Of a stretch of DNA of 64,000 bases, positions 26,131 to 41,100 are shown piece after piece. Origin of the DNA: Onchocerca volvulus (Eukaryota > Nematoda > Chromadorea > Rhabditida > Onchocercidae); NCBI GenBank assembly GCA_000499405.2, contig HG738137.1:24614837-24678836 (forward strand), given 5' to 3'. A program made the translations under genes and the position numbers. The stretch's first letter is position 1. Each line of letters starts with the position of its first letter. Under the pieces are notes generated by a model. The model worked only from the letters and a program-made list of their open reading frames with translations. It searched no databases and was not told where the DNA came from.

Positions 26131-29100
26131 AAATCATAGAGGTCAGGAATGATTTGGAATGATTGATGTAATAAGAAAAATTTTTTAATGAAAACTTAAA
26201 TATTTAAATTATAGTTTTATAATAATCATATGATATAACTATATTACAATCTGAATATTTTTAATCATTTGTGAATAATTATCAACGCTATGATTTCAAA
26301 TTTATCATTTCAATTTAATCGTTAATTCTATAAATTCAAGATTTTTTTTCCGGGCGAATGAATTGCATGAAATGATATGAGAATTGATTTAAGCTATATT
26401 TAAGAAATTTAAATATGATCGATCATCCATGAGAAGCGATTCAATCAATTACGAATGTTAAATTGCACGGAATGAATTTAATAAATTTAAAAATGATATA
26501 ATCTTATATGAAATAATTGTAAGTTCGAAAATTTGCAAAAGATTTGAAAAACATAATAAACTAGTAAAAATTCATTTAACAAAGAAATTCTTTTCTCTTA
26601 TTTAATTTATTTAATTTTTCTTGTATCATCTATTAAAAAAGAATTTTTTACTGAGAAAACATAGGCTAAAAATTTCATTCAAATCATTTATGTTTAGTAA
26701 AAATTACAGAAATTAATGAAATACAATAATTTGCCGCACAATTCATATTTTTTGTGCGTTTCTAAAAAAAAAATTAATGATTTCAATAATATTTTTGAAT
26801 GTAATTAAGAGTCCAGGAAACATTAATTTTGAAGATTTTTTGAAAATTTCAATTTTTCAATTTCAAAATATTCCAATTTAATTACGAAAAGATTGCATCA
26901 AATTGAATAAAAATGAATTGATTAGAATCAACAGGAAGAGAATTTGTGAAAAATTGCAATTCTGATGATAGTAAAGTGAAATATTGAAAAAAAAAAAAAA
27001 TCAAAAAATCAAGCAAAAAAAAGGTTTGTCGGAAAATTTTTGTTATCTTTTGGCGTTTAATTATTGTAATGTCACCAACCATTCCCGCTATTAACTAACA
27101 AATAAATCAGTTATTTTTCTTTTCATTTTTTTCACTTTTTTTTGTTTTCGAAAAATGTTTTAAAAAGAACGAAAATTTTTGACAAAAATGAAGAAAAGAA
27201 AAGAAAAGGAAAAAATTGAATGTTTGAAAAGAAAGAATTATCATACGCTATGTCACTACATATACATTTAGTAATAATACAAAAGAATAACAATTAGAAA
27301 AAAAAAAGAAGCAAAAGATTTTGTTTGTATTAAAAAAAAAAAAAAAATACAATTCAGCTTTTTGGAATATTAAAATTTCCGCTTTCATTTTTATTACTTT
27401 TGCATAATTATATGATAATTTAACCTTTCAACAACAATTTATATTGCTAATAAATCGATTGCGACATATTGATTGATTGATTTTTTCCTTTTTTTTTCTG
27501 AAATAAAACTTTACAACGATCAAATAGAGACGATAAAATAAATGCTTTTCAACAACAATTTATGATGCTAATAGATCGATTGCAATATATCGATTGATTG
27601 ATTTCTCTTTTTATTTTTAAGATAAAACTGTACAATGATCAAATATAGAAACGATGAATGAATGAAGAACAAATCAATGCACTAATTAAAAGTTCAATCA
27701 TATTTTAGGATTAAAATTAAATTGAATTGATAAGTTTGAAATGTTTAAATTTTTTAAAAATTAAATTCAGCAAAATCCTACATTTTTCATTTACGATGAA
27801 ATAGAAAAATATTGAAATAACAGCAATTAGGAAATAAACTTAGCAAATAATTCACAACAGTGACGTTGAATAGATTTATAAATGTCATCTATTGATTCGA
27901 ACTTCCAATCAAAATGTTGATAACGATGATAATGATGATAATGAAAACTAGTTTAATAAAATCTTTATGATTGGTCATCTTTATTTAAGATTTATTGATT
28001 GATTATGTTTGCCGATCGCTGTCATCATTTGAGAAGTATTAATTAATTACCTGAAAATTGCTGAGCGAATTTATGCAAATTTTCTTCTATGCAAAATATT
28101 TCGTTGTCTTTAAAATCTTTAATTTATCATCTTTTCAAAAGTAAAAAAAAATTTATGTATTAGTTTATAAATAAGAAAAAAAAAGTTTATTAAAAAATTA
28201 ATTTAACTTTACGAAAATTCAAAAAAATTGAAATTTGCAAGAAAGGAATTTTTTCGTCCAGCTATTTCAAAATTTCAATTTGTATTAAAACGATAAAATG
28301 ATAAAAAATGATAAGAAATAGATATCATTTTTACTCTTTATTTCTCCCTGCTCTCTCGCAATCATTTCATAATTTACCGGTTTTATTTAACTTCTTATTC
28401 TGTCTAAACTTCTAATTCATGAATGGATTAAAAATTTAACTGAACAAAATTTCCCCTCTCAAATACTAATTTGATTGGATAAAGTTTAGTTTCATTTCAC
28501 AAAATTTAATAAAAATTGAGATTTACAAAAAAAAAATTATTTATTTTCTTGATTATTTTGAAATTTCAATTTATAATCAAATTTTTTTGTGAAGTTAGTA
28601 ATGCATACAGCCATTCAGACCATGAAAAAAGCAGAATGATTGAAAACACTTGGCTGAAATAAATAATTAAATAATTTTTAAATCCGATTCAAATTTCAAG
28701 AAAAGTTCCTTTTTAATTAAAGCTGGAATATTGCAAATTATGCTAAATATTTTAATTATTGAATATTTTTAAATCCTCTAAAATAATTTAACTCATCGCA
28801 ATTTTTCCCTCCTTAATTCGTAAAAATTCAAGAGCTTTTTCCTTAGTTCTTCTTAATTATCTCAAAAAATCTTCAAGTAATTAGCTTTTATAGTTTGATT
28901 TATTTGACTAATCACACATCATACACATACAAAATCGTCCATTAAATTAACGATATCTTTTTCCCCTTTTTTTTTTTTTTTTTTTTTTTGAAAAAAATCA
29001 AAGAAAAGGAACTTTTTTTAGAAAAAAAAAAAAAAACATATGGTTAAAAATTGTTTATTTTTGAATGAATAGATTTTCTTGAAAATTAAAGAACAAATAA

Positions 29101-30614
29101 GGAAAAGTTAATTTTCTTTTTCTCTTTTTTGTTGAAATACTAATTTTCTCCACTTACTTTTGATTTTATTTATTTTTCTTTTTTACTTATTTGTTTTGCA
29201 AAAAAAAAAGAAATCCCTATGAGATGATTATGAGATGACAAATAATAATGGTGACATCTTGTCTGGAATGAAACAAGATAAGATGATGACGATATGAATA
29301 GAACTGATCTGATCAAGGTGAAAGTAATTTGTTTCAGGTTGATTGAACGTGCCGATCGACACAATCATTCCAACAAAAAACTTTATTTTTGTTGTGAGAA
29401 AATTAGGCTCATAAAGTTGCTAAAAAAGTTTTTACGGCAGGAAGCATACTGTTGAGTAAAATGACAATTATTATTGGATCAAATAATCATTTCAATGAAT
29501 TTGTAATACTGATAAACTAATACTGATAAACCTAATATACACTACTCTATATTGATGATAAAATGAAATTAATTCTAATATTTACGATAAAGTGATGATA
29601 TAATGATAATATAATTGTCATGAAATTAATGAGATATCAAAGAGAATTGATAAATGGGATAAAAATTATTCAGCAATTATTTTTAAGTTAATTCAACTCT
29701 TAAATCATGATTAGAAAATAAAACTAGACAATATCATACGTTAATTTATTGCTAAAGCTTTAATTTTTTACTAAAAATTCAAAATTTTAAAAGTTTATTA
29801 CTTTAATTTATTACTAAAAGAAGGAATAGATAGGAAGAGAGAGGAGAAATAAAATTTTGAGCAATAAATCTGATAATTTCAAAATTTAAATTCGAATCTC
29901 AAATTTAGTTTTATAATTAAATACTTCAAATTTAATGACAAATTCATCCTAAAATGATTACAAAGATTAATTAAATTTTTATTTTCTTTTTCTCCTCTCT
30001 TCAATTTCGCTTTTCACTTTTCTAGTTTGTTTCAAAAATGAAAGATACTGAGATATCTCGGATATCCCGGACACCGGAAAATTTATCTCATCATAAAATT
30101 ACGATGATAAATTGCAATTTATAGTGATAAATATTAGTGAATAGCAAATCATAGCAACTAACGAATAACTGATTAATTTCTATTCTTCATTGTCTAACTT
30201 TTTTTGTTTTCAAATATCCAACTAAAATTAATCTCTCAAAGAAGGAATAATAAAGAAATAGAGAGAGAGAAAGAGAGAAAGAGAAAAAAAGGAAAGTAAT
30301 CTGGGAGAAATTTGAAAATTCCCAAGGTCATAAAAATTGCAATAAGTAGATTCTTTTGTTATTTTGGGAAAACATATTTGTTTAAACAAATTAGATCGGC
30401 TCTCGTAAAATCTAAAAACTTTTTGATTATTCCGATTGTAATAAAACAATAATTTCAGCTTTTTCAAAAGCATTTATTCATCCATTCATATTTCATTTCG
30501 GATGCTAGAAATATTTAATTTATAATATATTTACGCATATTGAATTTAGCAATTTTTGAAATGGCAGTGTGAAATTTTAAATCAGATTAATAAATTAAAT
30601 TGCATAATTATTTT
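26131..30614. other. Intergenic, no gene seen
   Basis: AT-rich with A and T homopolymers (about 28967-28990). Apart from the 121-bp duplication at 27423-27660, I see no coding sequence with splice context that I can defend. Confidence 0.45.
27423..27660. repeat. Tandem duplication with 121-bp period
   Basis: Two adjacent copies of a segment starting CTTTTCAACAACAATTTAT, with shared AATCGATTGC-ATATYGATTGATTGATT and ATAAAACTNTACAAYGATCAAATA, differing by about 10-15 percent. Confidence 0.75.
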
Positions 30615-31230
30615 TCCCGAATTATCGATTATATTCTTTCCCAAAAATTTTTTTCCCAAAATCTTCGGTTATTTTCGTCTGAAAAAAATTTTTTTTTTTT
30701 CGAATACTCAGCTACTTTCTTTCCAATATATTTTTCATGAATTATTGCTTCCTAAAATATTCTTCTAAATTCCCGATTATTTTCTCCCAAAAATATTTTT
30801 CTACCGAATCTCAAGTTCTAATTCCTAAAAGAATTTTTTCAATTCTTCGGTTACATTCTTTCAAATATATTTTCCCTAGATCTCAAGTTAAATTATCAAA
30901 ACATTTTTTTTTCTCCCGAATTCCCGTTTATTTTCTTACTAAAATATTTTTCTGAATCACCAATCACCTCCTTACCAAAATATTTTCCTGAATCTTCGAT
31001 TATTTTCTTACCAATATATTTTTTCCGAATTACCGATTAAATAACTTCTTCCTAAAATATTTTTTCAAACTATCAGTTGCTTTCTGCCACAAATATTTTT
31101 CCGGATCATTGGCTGCTTTCTTCCAGAAAAAAAAAGACCATTTCCTTCTTGTCTCAGATATTTCCCGGATTATCGATTGCCTCCTATTTCAAATATTTTT
31201 TGAGAACGAACTATCGCTTGCTTTCTTTAT
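30615..31230. repeat. Degenerate minisatellite of about 40-45 bp, roughly 15 units
   Basis: Units read like CCCGAATTNTCGATTATTTTCTTNCCAAAATATTTTT with heavy divergence. The short overlapping plus-strand ORFs here (Phe/Ser-rich) are repeat products. Confidence 0.65.
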
Positions 31231-32089
31231 TAAGATATAATATATGTAATATTTAAAAGATAAAAAAAAAAGATAAGATTTAAGAATTCCTTCTTTTTTT
31301 TTTAAAGAAAAAAATTCAATCATTCATTTGTTTTAGTTGATAGGAATTAAGAAATAGAGTTTATGAAAAAAATTTTTTAAATTAGTGAAAGAAAAATCGA
31401 AATATATCATAACAACAACAACAACAAATTCCAAGAAACTAATTAAAGTAATTAAGAAAAAAAAAAGAGATGAATTATTGAAAATGCATGAAACGAAAAA
31501 AAAAGCAAACGAAAGATTGCAATTATATTTTACAAAGGTCAACCGAATAATATATCTTAGACATATAACTGAGAAGTATATTTTGGTGATAATTAATAGA
31601 ATTTAGGTGTAAAGGTGAGAAAGTGAAAATACCTGCGAATACATAGTAATCATTGGTGTGCACACCTGCTACTCCATTAATTACACCTATTAATTACTTG
31701 CTAAAGATAAGAACTACTAAGAGTTGAACCACAAAAAATGCTCCTTCGGAATAATCCTTTACGGTCACATTCACTTTTCCTTGGTCATTAATCCCTGATG
31801 AAGTGACCCTTCAATGCAAATCAACTTGATGAAGTGACCACTCGAAGAAATTAACCTGATCAAAGTGATTTTAACAAAAATGATGGATGCTAAATGGTTA
31901 AGTGAAAGAAGATTAATTGTTTTTCATAAACATAGCAAGCTGAACTTATTGAAATTCTTACAAAAGTAATTAGTAAATTGATCTTATTAAAATTCTTACA
32001 AAAATAGGTTGTAAATTGACTTTATTATAATTCGCATAAAAATTAATTTACAAAATAATATTTTTAAGATTAGTTCTATGGCTTGTTAG

Positions 32090-34450
32090 AAGATTGTAGT
32101 ATAAAAATAATTGATAAATAGTTTAAAAATACACTGTGATTTTTGAACTATCATCGATTGGTTGTAAATATGTAAACTGGATATTCTTCCGCATATACCG
32201 TAACGTTATATATACTGTAATGGTTGAGGTACTGTAACGATTGATGAGCAAATGATAATTTCGATGACAGATGGCGATGCCCCTTGAAATAGTAATGCTT
32301 CAACCGGATAATTCCAAATATTTTTGGAAGACATTTTCAGAATACGTTTCAATTTTGATAGTTTCCGGGAACTTCTTCATGATTTATTTATTGTTTTCGT
32401 TGCATTAGATTTGACAGTATCTTTGTAAAAAATTTAAAATAAATTTTTGAAATTTTAAGAAATTCAAAATTTACTTTCAAAGTTCTATTTTTATTTTTTT
32501 ATGCATTGGAAAGAAAATATTTTGATGAAGAAATAAAATAATTGTTTCGCATTCGAAAAATTTCATCGAATTATTGTATTGTTTAATTTCTCGTAGAAAT
32601 TTATTTGTTATAACTAATCATTATTAATACTTGATACTTCTCATCACTCAGTAATTTGACTCAACATTTTTGAAAATATATGAAATTTGAAATTTATTTT
32701 TAAAATTTCTCATATTGGGAAGAAAATAGTTCAATGAAAAAATAAAATAACTATTTCACATTTTGGATTTTTTTCAGAAATTTTTTGAAATTTTACTGAA
32801 TAATTACAGTTAATTTCATTTCTCGCAGAAATTTATTCATTATACTGACCGATATTATTTAACGACTTATCATCTACCATTGATAATTTATCAAATATTT
32901 GCAGAAATTAAGAATACATTTATAAAATTACTGAATTTGAATTTTAACTTTTTTTGACTAACATCAAATCGTCAAATAAAGATTATTTTTCGAACAGCTT
33001 TAATTTATGGCTGATGAAAATCTGCATAATACTGAACTGATTTTATAATGAAAATGTCACGAAGGAAATTTGAGCAATGTTTGAGTTTAAAAAAAAAAAA
33101 TGAAATTTGAAAAAAATGTCGATTTTAAAACTAACACATTATGGAAAACAATTGAAATTTCACAAATAATTGTCTTATAATACTTTGATAACAGTAAAAT
33201 TAATTCAATTTCCATTTATTGTTTAGATTAATTTCATTTCAATAATTTGAATAGAAAGAGGAAAATTTCATAATCAACTAAATTGATAGTTTCAAACAAC
33301 ATTTAGCAACGAATATATATTTTTTTAAATTAAGTAATATGACCAAACATAAATTTGAATTAATAATTTTATTAATCTTATTGATTTATTAGAGATCAAA
33401 ATATCAACATTATTATCGTGCAGGAAATTACATTCAACAGAATATAATAGAATTAATGAAATTTAATATAATGAAGTATTAATCTCAAAAAAATCGTTGA
33501 ACAAACTAAATAACAGCAAAATATATTTTAAAAAATTTAATTTTCTGAGTATTGATTTGAAAAATTAATCAATTATCGTGAAATAGTTTAATCATTCAAA
33601 ATTAAATAACTATTAGTGAATATACATCATTATTTATATATCAGAATAAAAATAATCATGAAATTAGAAATTAAAATAAATAAAATTAAAAATTAAAATG
33701 AATATTTTTTCATCAAATGAAATAATTAAAATTTACTACTATAATAGGTTCCTTAAATATCTTTAGATGAAATTACTAAAGTCAATATTTTAATGAAAGT
33801 AACTTAGATTCTCCAGATGAACTAAGGTTAATACTGTAATAAGTACCTTAGGCACCAATGCCATTTGGTACCATCAAGTACCAATGGTACCAAAGGAACC
33901 ATATTATAATTATCGACAATTTATTGAACAAAAAAAAAAATTTCATCGAATAAAACATGCCAAACGTTCATTAAATATCAAGTTTTACGGCGTGAAATAT
34001 TTCAGAGAAAACCAATTTTCATGCCTCAGGAAAGTAATTAAATTATGGAAAATGTTTTGCACCGAAACTTCTATTTTATGTTGCCATTCAATTGAAAATT
34101 ATTAATATTCCGAGATTAATTGAATTCAACATAAATTTCTAATTTGTAATTAGAATTTTAATTTAATTTCCTTTGCAATAAAATAGGTTAAAGTTAATAA
34201 ACAGTTTTATTGTTCGGAAAAAAAGAAAAGAATTTTGCTTATTTATAACAGTTTTCAATGGAAAATGAATAAGTAATTTTTGATGTGCAAAATAAGAAAA
34301 AGGAGAATAATTCTAATTTGTTTAATAAAAATAAATAATAAAAGCATTTTGATGTAACGAAAAAAGACAAATTTGTGATTGAGAAGAAAATAAGCCAGGA
34401 AACAATCATCGAAGAAGAAAACTAATTTTGAAAATTTCAAGAAAACGATA
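32090..34450. repeat. Segmental duplication block A (partner at 52405-55640)
   Basis: This 2.4 kb block is present again, in the same orientation, at 52405-55640. Similarity is uneven: about 230 bp at 33871-34100 and about 180 bp at 32240-32420 are nearly identical to the partner, while the sequence between has many substitutions and indels. It lies just downstream of UNC-93-like copy 1. An 11-bp inverted repeat TTTGGTACCAT/ATGGTACCAAA is at 33864-33894. Confidence 0.85.
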
Positions 34451-34559
34451 CGCGAAGCTAATTATTTGAATCTAAATTAATTTTTTTTTCAACTCAAATT
34501 CAATTTTATGATCAAATTTCTGTTTTTAACACAAAGAAACGAGACTTCGTATCTGTTGA

Positions 34560-35160
34560 TCATTTATATCGGGAAATTAATTAATAATAAAATTAATACA
34601 GATTCATTTTGGTAATTTGCGTTATTATTAATGCATTAGAAATCTTTCAAAAGGAATGTGATTTGTAAATTTGATTTTATTGTAGAAACAAAGAATTAAT
34701 AGGCTAATTTTATGTGTATCTAATTAAGTTGATAATCATTGTTATTTTATTCAATTCTTTTCAGTTCATTTCTGCACAACAAATGTATTTTCATCATTTT
34801 ATTGCACTTTTCCTTTTTTCTTTTTTTACCAATTTTACCGGAAATTTTCAACAAATTTTATCATACAATAACATTTTATAAAGCTAGAATTTTATTATAC
34901 GATTATTTTAACATACAATTGAAATGGAAATATTCTTTTTCTGATCATTTTCAATTTCTCGTGAATGTATTTTCCAAGCAATCGCAAAACATATCGATGC
35001 AACAATTAAGCTAATTGTTAAAATTATCATTTGAATATGCAAATCCAATATTGATGAGTAGAAAAATGATGCACATGTTGTCAGTGACTGAAAATAATTC
35101 ATATTATTTGCAATAATCACGAATAATGATGAGAATATTGATAGTGACAATAATATTAAT
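34560..35160. repeat. Segmental duplication block B (partner at 63317-63910)
   Basis: Nearly identical to the right edge of the window at an offset of 28757. It holds the last UNC-93-like exon and its 3' flank. Confidence 0.9.
34891..34896 (-). terminator. Candidate poly(A) signal, UNC-93-like copy 1
   Basis: AATAAA on the minus strand, 12-17 nt after the stop codon at 34908-34910. It is also present at the matching place in block B' (63648-63653). Confidence 0.4.
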
Positions 35161-38100
35161 GATAGTAATAATGGTAATAATAATAATAATAATAATGATG
35201 ACAATGATGGATAGAATTTCGGCAGTTGTGATAATGATTAATGATAGTAATAATAGCAATAATAAAATACGATAATAGGAATGCTAATAGCTTTAGTAAT
35301 GCTACTGATAATAATAATAAATAATAATAACGATAATTAGATGTTAATAGTTTTAATAATGCCATTAATAATAATAATGACAGTAATAATGATAATGACA
35401 AGTAGTAATCATACCGATGATAACGGTAATGAAAATGATAATAATAGTAATATTGTAACAAATATTAATTGTTTGCATGAAAATTATGTGTGGGAAAAAT
35501 GTTTCAGTTGGGTAAATAAATGATAGTTTTATTTTTCGTATATTATCGTTGTTTGATCATTTATTTAATATTATTTATGAAACTTTCCTTTCCATTTGTT
35601 ATTGTATTAAGGAATAAAATACGATGAAGAAAAACTAAAACTACATCATACAGTAATTAATCACGTTAATTAACATTGGGATACACTTACGATAAAATAT
35701 ACGATAAATAGATTATGATAGATGTGATACGATAAAATATATGATAAATGGATACACGATAGATGTGATACGATAAAAGACGATAAACGGATATGATAAA
35801 GAGCCGTAATACTAATAAGCTGATAGTTCGAAAGGAGAAAAATTAATAAATTCTAGCTGTGAATTGAATTGAAATGAAATATTTCGTTAACTAACCATAT
35901 CACATCTAATTAACTCTAAGATATTTACGATTCACTCTAATTACTCTAAAATATTTAAGGTATTAGCCTAATTAACCTAATTATCTCATATTTCATTTTA
36001 AAAGGAGAAAAAAATTCGAAATAGAAATGTTAAAATTACCTGAAAAAATTTACTTATTGCAGAAGCTTGTGACGAACTTTCACGATCATACATTTTTGTA
36101 AGTACAGCTGTTCGTAATGTGTTCCAAAAGCTATCACCGATACATATCAACGTTCCAATGATAAGCCATAAGGAGAGACTTAAATAATTTTTGTGATTTT
36201 TATAAAATTTTTCGAAAAATTCTCAAAATATTTTGTAAATTTAAGACTTTTTAAAATTATTTTAGAAATTTACAGCTTGTAATAATTAAAAATCTTTTCT
36301 AAGGTAATAGTTAAGCTAAAAATGAAAGAAGATTAAATATTTAAACATAGAATTCATTTCAGGATTATAGAAAACTCATTTATTTGTTCGATCGATAATT
36401 TTCGAATACATTCATTTTAGTAAAAATTCAACTATTATGATTTAAATTAAAATCTGATAAATTTGCGAAAATTTGAAAAATTTATCAAATTAACAACCTT
36501 GGTGACAGATAGGTAACATCATTTGTTGGTTCCAAATTCGCATTTTTAGGAAAAGCAAACCAAATGCCCAAAATTGCTACCAAATATAATGGTAGAGCAA
36601 TTAGCATTGTTGGCATATATCCGAAATTGTGGATTCGTTTACTTAAGAAACTAATTAAACATCCACCTGTAATATTTCAGAGATTTGTTAAAATTATTCT
36701 TTTCAATAATTAATTTAAAATTAATTTCACAGAATTAAATTCTTTTTTAAACAAATATTTATCTGAAGTATAAAATTAGAAGGAAAAATTGTCGAAATGA
36801 AAATTACAATTCTTTTTTTTAAAGAAGCAAAACATTATGTCCTTTGACTTTATATCCTTGATTTTTATGTTCTTTGATTTTATGCCCTTTGACCTCGTGT
36901 TTTGTGACCTTTAAATGTAGCGGAAAACAAATAAAAAAAAATAATTTGCAATTTTTCGTTTTTTTAAATCGAAGAATAATTTAAAACTGAGTTTAATCTT
37001 AGCATTGTCTTTAATGAAAGAAGACAGAAAAATAAATATTACTACTTTTTTGGAATTAAATCAAACTTTAAATTGAACTTAATGTCGCCTCTGTTTTAAT
37101 CTATAGCAAGAAATTACTAATACTTAGTTTTCATTATCACCCATTATCACTGGTAAGCTTTCATTACCACCTTTTATCACTGATAAAATCACTACCGCCT
37201 TTTTCAGTTTCTTAAATGTTATGTAAATAAACATTTTCATTACTAACCGAAAATTTGTGATGCTGCAGTAATGAATGCATAATAAGCGATAATTTCATTA
37301 CCAAAACCGATGACTGATTTGGAAAATGATAAGCACGACGGATAGATTGTTATATAAAGTGATAATGATAAGCCCATAAACATGAAACCAGTAGCTAATA
37401 AATGCATTTTTATATCGGTAAACATTCTCATGGTTTTACCTAAAAATCACAGATCGTTTTTATTTTCTTTAAATCTAAAATTAATAACGACAATTTAAAA
37501 TCATGAACTACAAAATTAAACCAAACTATATTTTGTCGAATTACATAATTTTAAATTCTCAACTATCATCAAATTTAATTTGAAATAGTTTAATTTGAAG
37601 AATGACAGCTTCGATAATTTTTAAAAAATACTTTCAAAAATGATATTATCCCAAATTTTATCAATCAAAATTAAACGAATTCAACTAATTGGAAGTAATT
37701 AAGAAATGACTGGTATAATTCAAAAGTTATGCTATATTTATGACACAAATCAATCAATTATTTAATTAGTTTACTAATTATATTTGCTAAATTTATAATA
37801 ATTTCAAAAATTACCCATAGTTTTTGAGAAGCTATCACGTTTCGTTACAGATCGACTAGAATGGTCGGGTAACAAGGCGAATAAAATATTTGATAAAATT
37901 GTAAACACTGATAATCCACCAAAAATATATCTGTCAATAATTCATCAATATATTTACAACTAAATTTAAATTCTATTCATAATACAATCAAGTAAAATCG
38001 TTATCATGGCAATGCAACATATCTTGATTATTGCAAATCTCGAATTTTAATGATACCTTAAATCAACTTAAATCGATGTAATTTTGACATGATAATATAA

Positions 38101-41100
38101 TATATGCAATTATATACATTCCAATTTTCTAATTCCGATATTTCGAAAAATTTTTTTATTGTTGAATGACAAAAATCACAACAATTCATTAATTAAAAGG
38201 TAATAAAATGAATATGAATTATGATTATGATTATAGAGTATTTTGATTAAGGTAACATGAATAAACTCTTCCGGTTCATAATTCATATTTATTCTATTAA
38301 GTTTTGCAAAACAAATGTGAATTGTGATTGTGATTGTGATTATAAATATGAATTGTAATTACTATAATATAAATAGATTTTTCCGGTTCATAATCATAAT
38401 TTCTATTTGTTTTATCAAACTTTCCATTAATAATTGCAATTGCAATTTTTGAACTCAAAAATTACAAAGTTTTTAGATAGCAGTTTAACAATTGGTTCAT
38501 TCATATTTTGTTCATTTCAATTATTCATTATTTGCCGAAGGATATACTATCAGAATTAAATTAAGCAAGTTTAGAAATTATTTGGAAACTACCATTAATT
38601 AGTGATAATCTGTTTATCAGTATCTCATGTAAAGATTGTCCTAGTTGTTGAATTTATTAAAATTATTAGTTTATTACCTATATAAAGATAGGTATTATTA
38701 CGAATTGTAAATAAATTAGCTACTGATCTAATTCGTTTAAGAATAAGAAAATTTATCTAGAAGTTTGGAGATTGCAGATCAGTTACAACACGGCCGAATA
38801 TTTTTAATTAATCATTTCTATTTAAAGGTGCGCTTAATTGCTAATTATTCAAAAAATAGCAAAATGCAAAAAAAAAGCATAGTTTAAAATTTTAAGCTCT
38901 AAAATTTGAATTTTTAAAGCGACGAAATTTTTTTATTGAAGTTTTCAATAATTTCGAATCTTAATAGTATCCATAACTTAAATTAGAAATTAAAATTAAA
39001 TCCAAAATAATGGAGAAAAAAGCGAAAACCACAAATAGTAAAATCATAATTTCCCAGATAATGATTAGAATTAGCTCTGCAACTACTTGCTATAAATTTT
39101 CAAATTTTTTAAATGAATTAATAAACTGTTTGGTTTTTAAAAAAAAAATATCAATAATCACCTGATAACTTCCAATGACATTTCTGCTTTACCAGTTTTA
39201 TAAAATATCCCAAGCAAAAGTATACCGCCGAATATTAGGCTGAAAAACGCAAACAAAGTTATAATGGTAATGCGTAAGACAGATGACGATCTTACTTGAA
39301 TTATTTTTCATAACTTTCAAAGCTTTTATAAACAGAAGAAAAGATGAAAAAAGAAAATACTCATGTATATCTAATTTTATTTGATAATTCCTCGATAAAA
39401 ATTCGAATAATCAAAATAAATAAAATTCAAAATTCTTCCACATTTTTTAAACGTTTTACTGTGTGTATTGTTGCATATTACGTCAAGTATATTTCTAATA
39501 ATCATATTTTACGTGTAATTTTTATAGTAATGCATCATATATAATTTCCAACAAAGTCGATTAATTAGAAGTTAAAAAAGAATATTTACATATATAATGT
39601 TGTATCATATTTTCATCGATTCAAATTTTTTTTTCCTGTCATTCTATTGTATGGAATTAAAATATTTTTAAATAATAATTAATTTTAACAATTTTACTTG
39701 AAATTCTATGTTAAAAAAAGAAAAACAATTCTCAAACCTGGCAAAATTGATGCCCCAGTGAAGACCGCTATTTCTTGATTCATTGCCTGATGTTGTTATT
39801 TCCTTCATGTAAACACCATGACCGATCCAAATAACTGCAATCAATCCATCATTCATTGATTTTTTAAATCAATTACGTTACTATTCCAAAAAAAAAAAAA
39901 CTCTTTTACAGAAACTATCAAAAAATAGTATTAAACAATTGAATATTTAATTATTATTTCATACCTGGAAGATTAGCAAAAGATGGAATTTATAATTACG
40001 CTTAAATTTGCAATAATTAATGTGAATTACTAATATTATAACTTCAAACATCTGCACTATCATAATATAATCAAAATGAAATCAATCAAAACTGACATAT
40101 TTCAACATTAAGTATATGATTTGGATTTTAAAAAGTTTTTAAAATTAAATAAGTGCAATATTCGTTAAGACAGTTATAATATAAAAGATAATAAATACTG
40201 TATAACTAACTGGACCCGGTCACCGCTCCGCATGGCTGATCTAGCTGATCTATAGGGGCCAGTTACGTTTCGCATGTCTGGCTCCAACTAATCTATATGA
40301 ATAAGAATGTAAATGTTCGTTTGTTCAAAATCTTAAATCTCCGAAAGCTCCTAACATGCGCCTTATCTGTATTAATTCATAATCTTAGACATCGGAAAGT
40401 TTTTATCTACGGCTTTGAAATTTTGACACAACATAGCTTTCGAATACGCGCATGTTTTACAGCGTTGTTGTAGCTCAGTCTGATTAGTGTCAGCAATAGG
40501 TGTGAGGAGGTGTTCTGTGTCTTTTATGGTGGAGATAAATGCTGTTCAGAAAGATTTTATTGAATTGATGAAGAGTGATTCTTTGTAATAAACAATTATC
40601 AGAAAAAGATCCAGGGAAATTAATCACCGGGTTATTCTTTCCTTCGTCGCTGATAAAGAATATTATTTAAGTGATTTGTCAAACTGTTGCTATTGTTGTG
40701 TCGCTTTGAACTGTCGAACTGGGATCCCTGCAACTCCGAACTGTTGCTGTTGCTCTGTCGGAGCATTTCGGTGGTATGTTTGTCGTCGCTTTGAAACTAT
40801 GTCATACCACTCGACTTTTAGTATTTCTTGTTTACAACAATTTTCGTGGCGTATTTGACATCTTTCAGCTTTCACCCATATTTTAAATATGTTTAATTTC
40901 ACATTACTTGTAGGTATACAAATATTTTTTGTTGTTCCATTGTCTGTATAGATATAGAGATTGTCTGGTTTGCCAACTGAAGAACACCCAACATTATCGT
41001 TAGTTTTTTTCTTTCTTTCCTTGAAGAAAAGAGTTAGTGCTTAGTGAAAGGGCTAATAGGTGATGACAGAATAATATATAGAATAGAAATTGAGAAGTAG

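Noticed and set aside
29340..29455. Open segment after TTTGTTTCAG on plus (LIERADRHNHSNKK...)
   Set aside because: A good acceptor and 38 codons, but no upstream exon, no family resemblance and it sits in repeat-poor AT-rich DNA; chance is likely.
40465..40540. tRNA-like start (TGTAGCTCAGTCTGATTAGTG)
   Set aside because: Resembles a tRNA A box, but no matching anticodon arm, T arm or acceptor pairing follows; it lies inside the Helitron.
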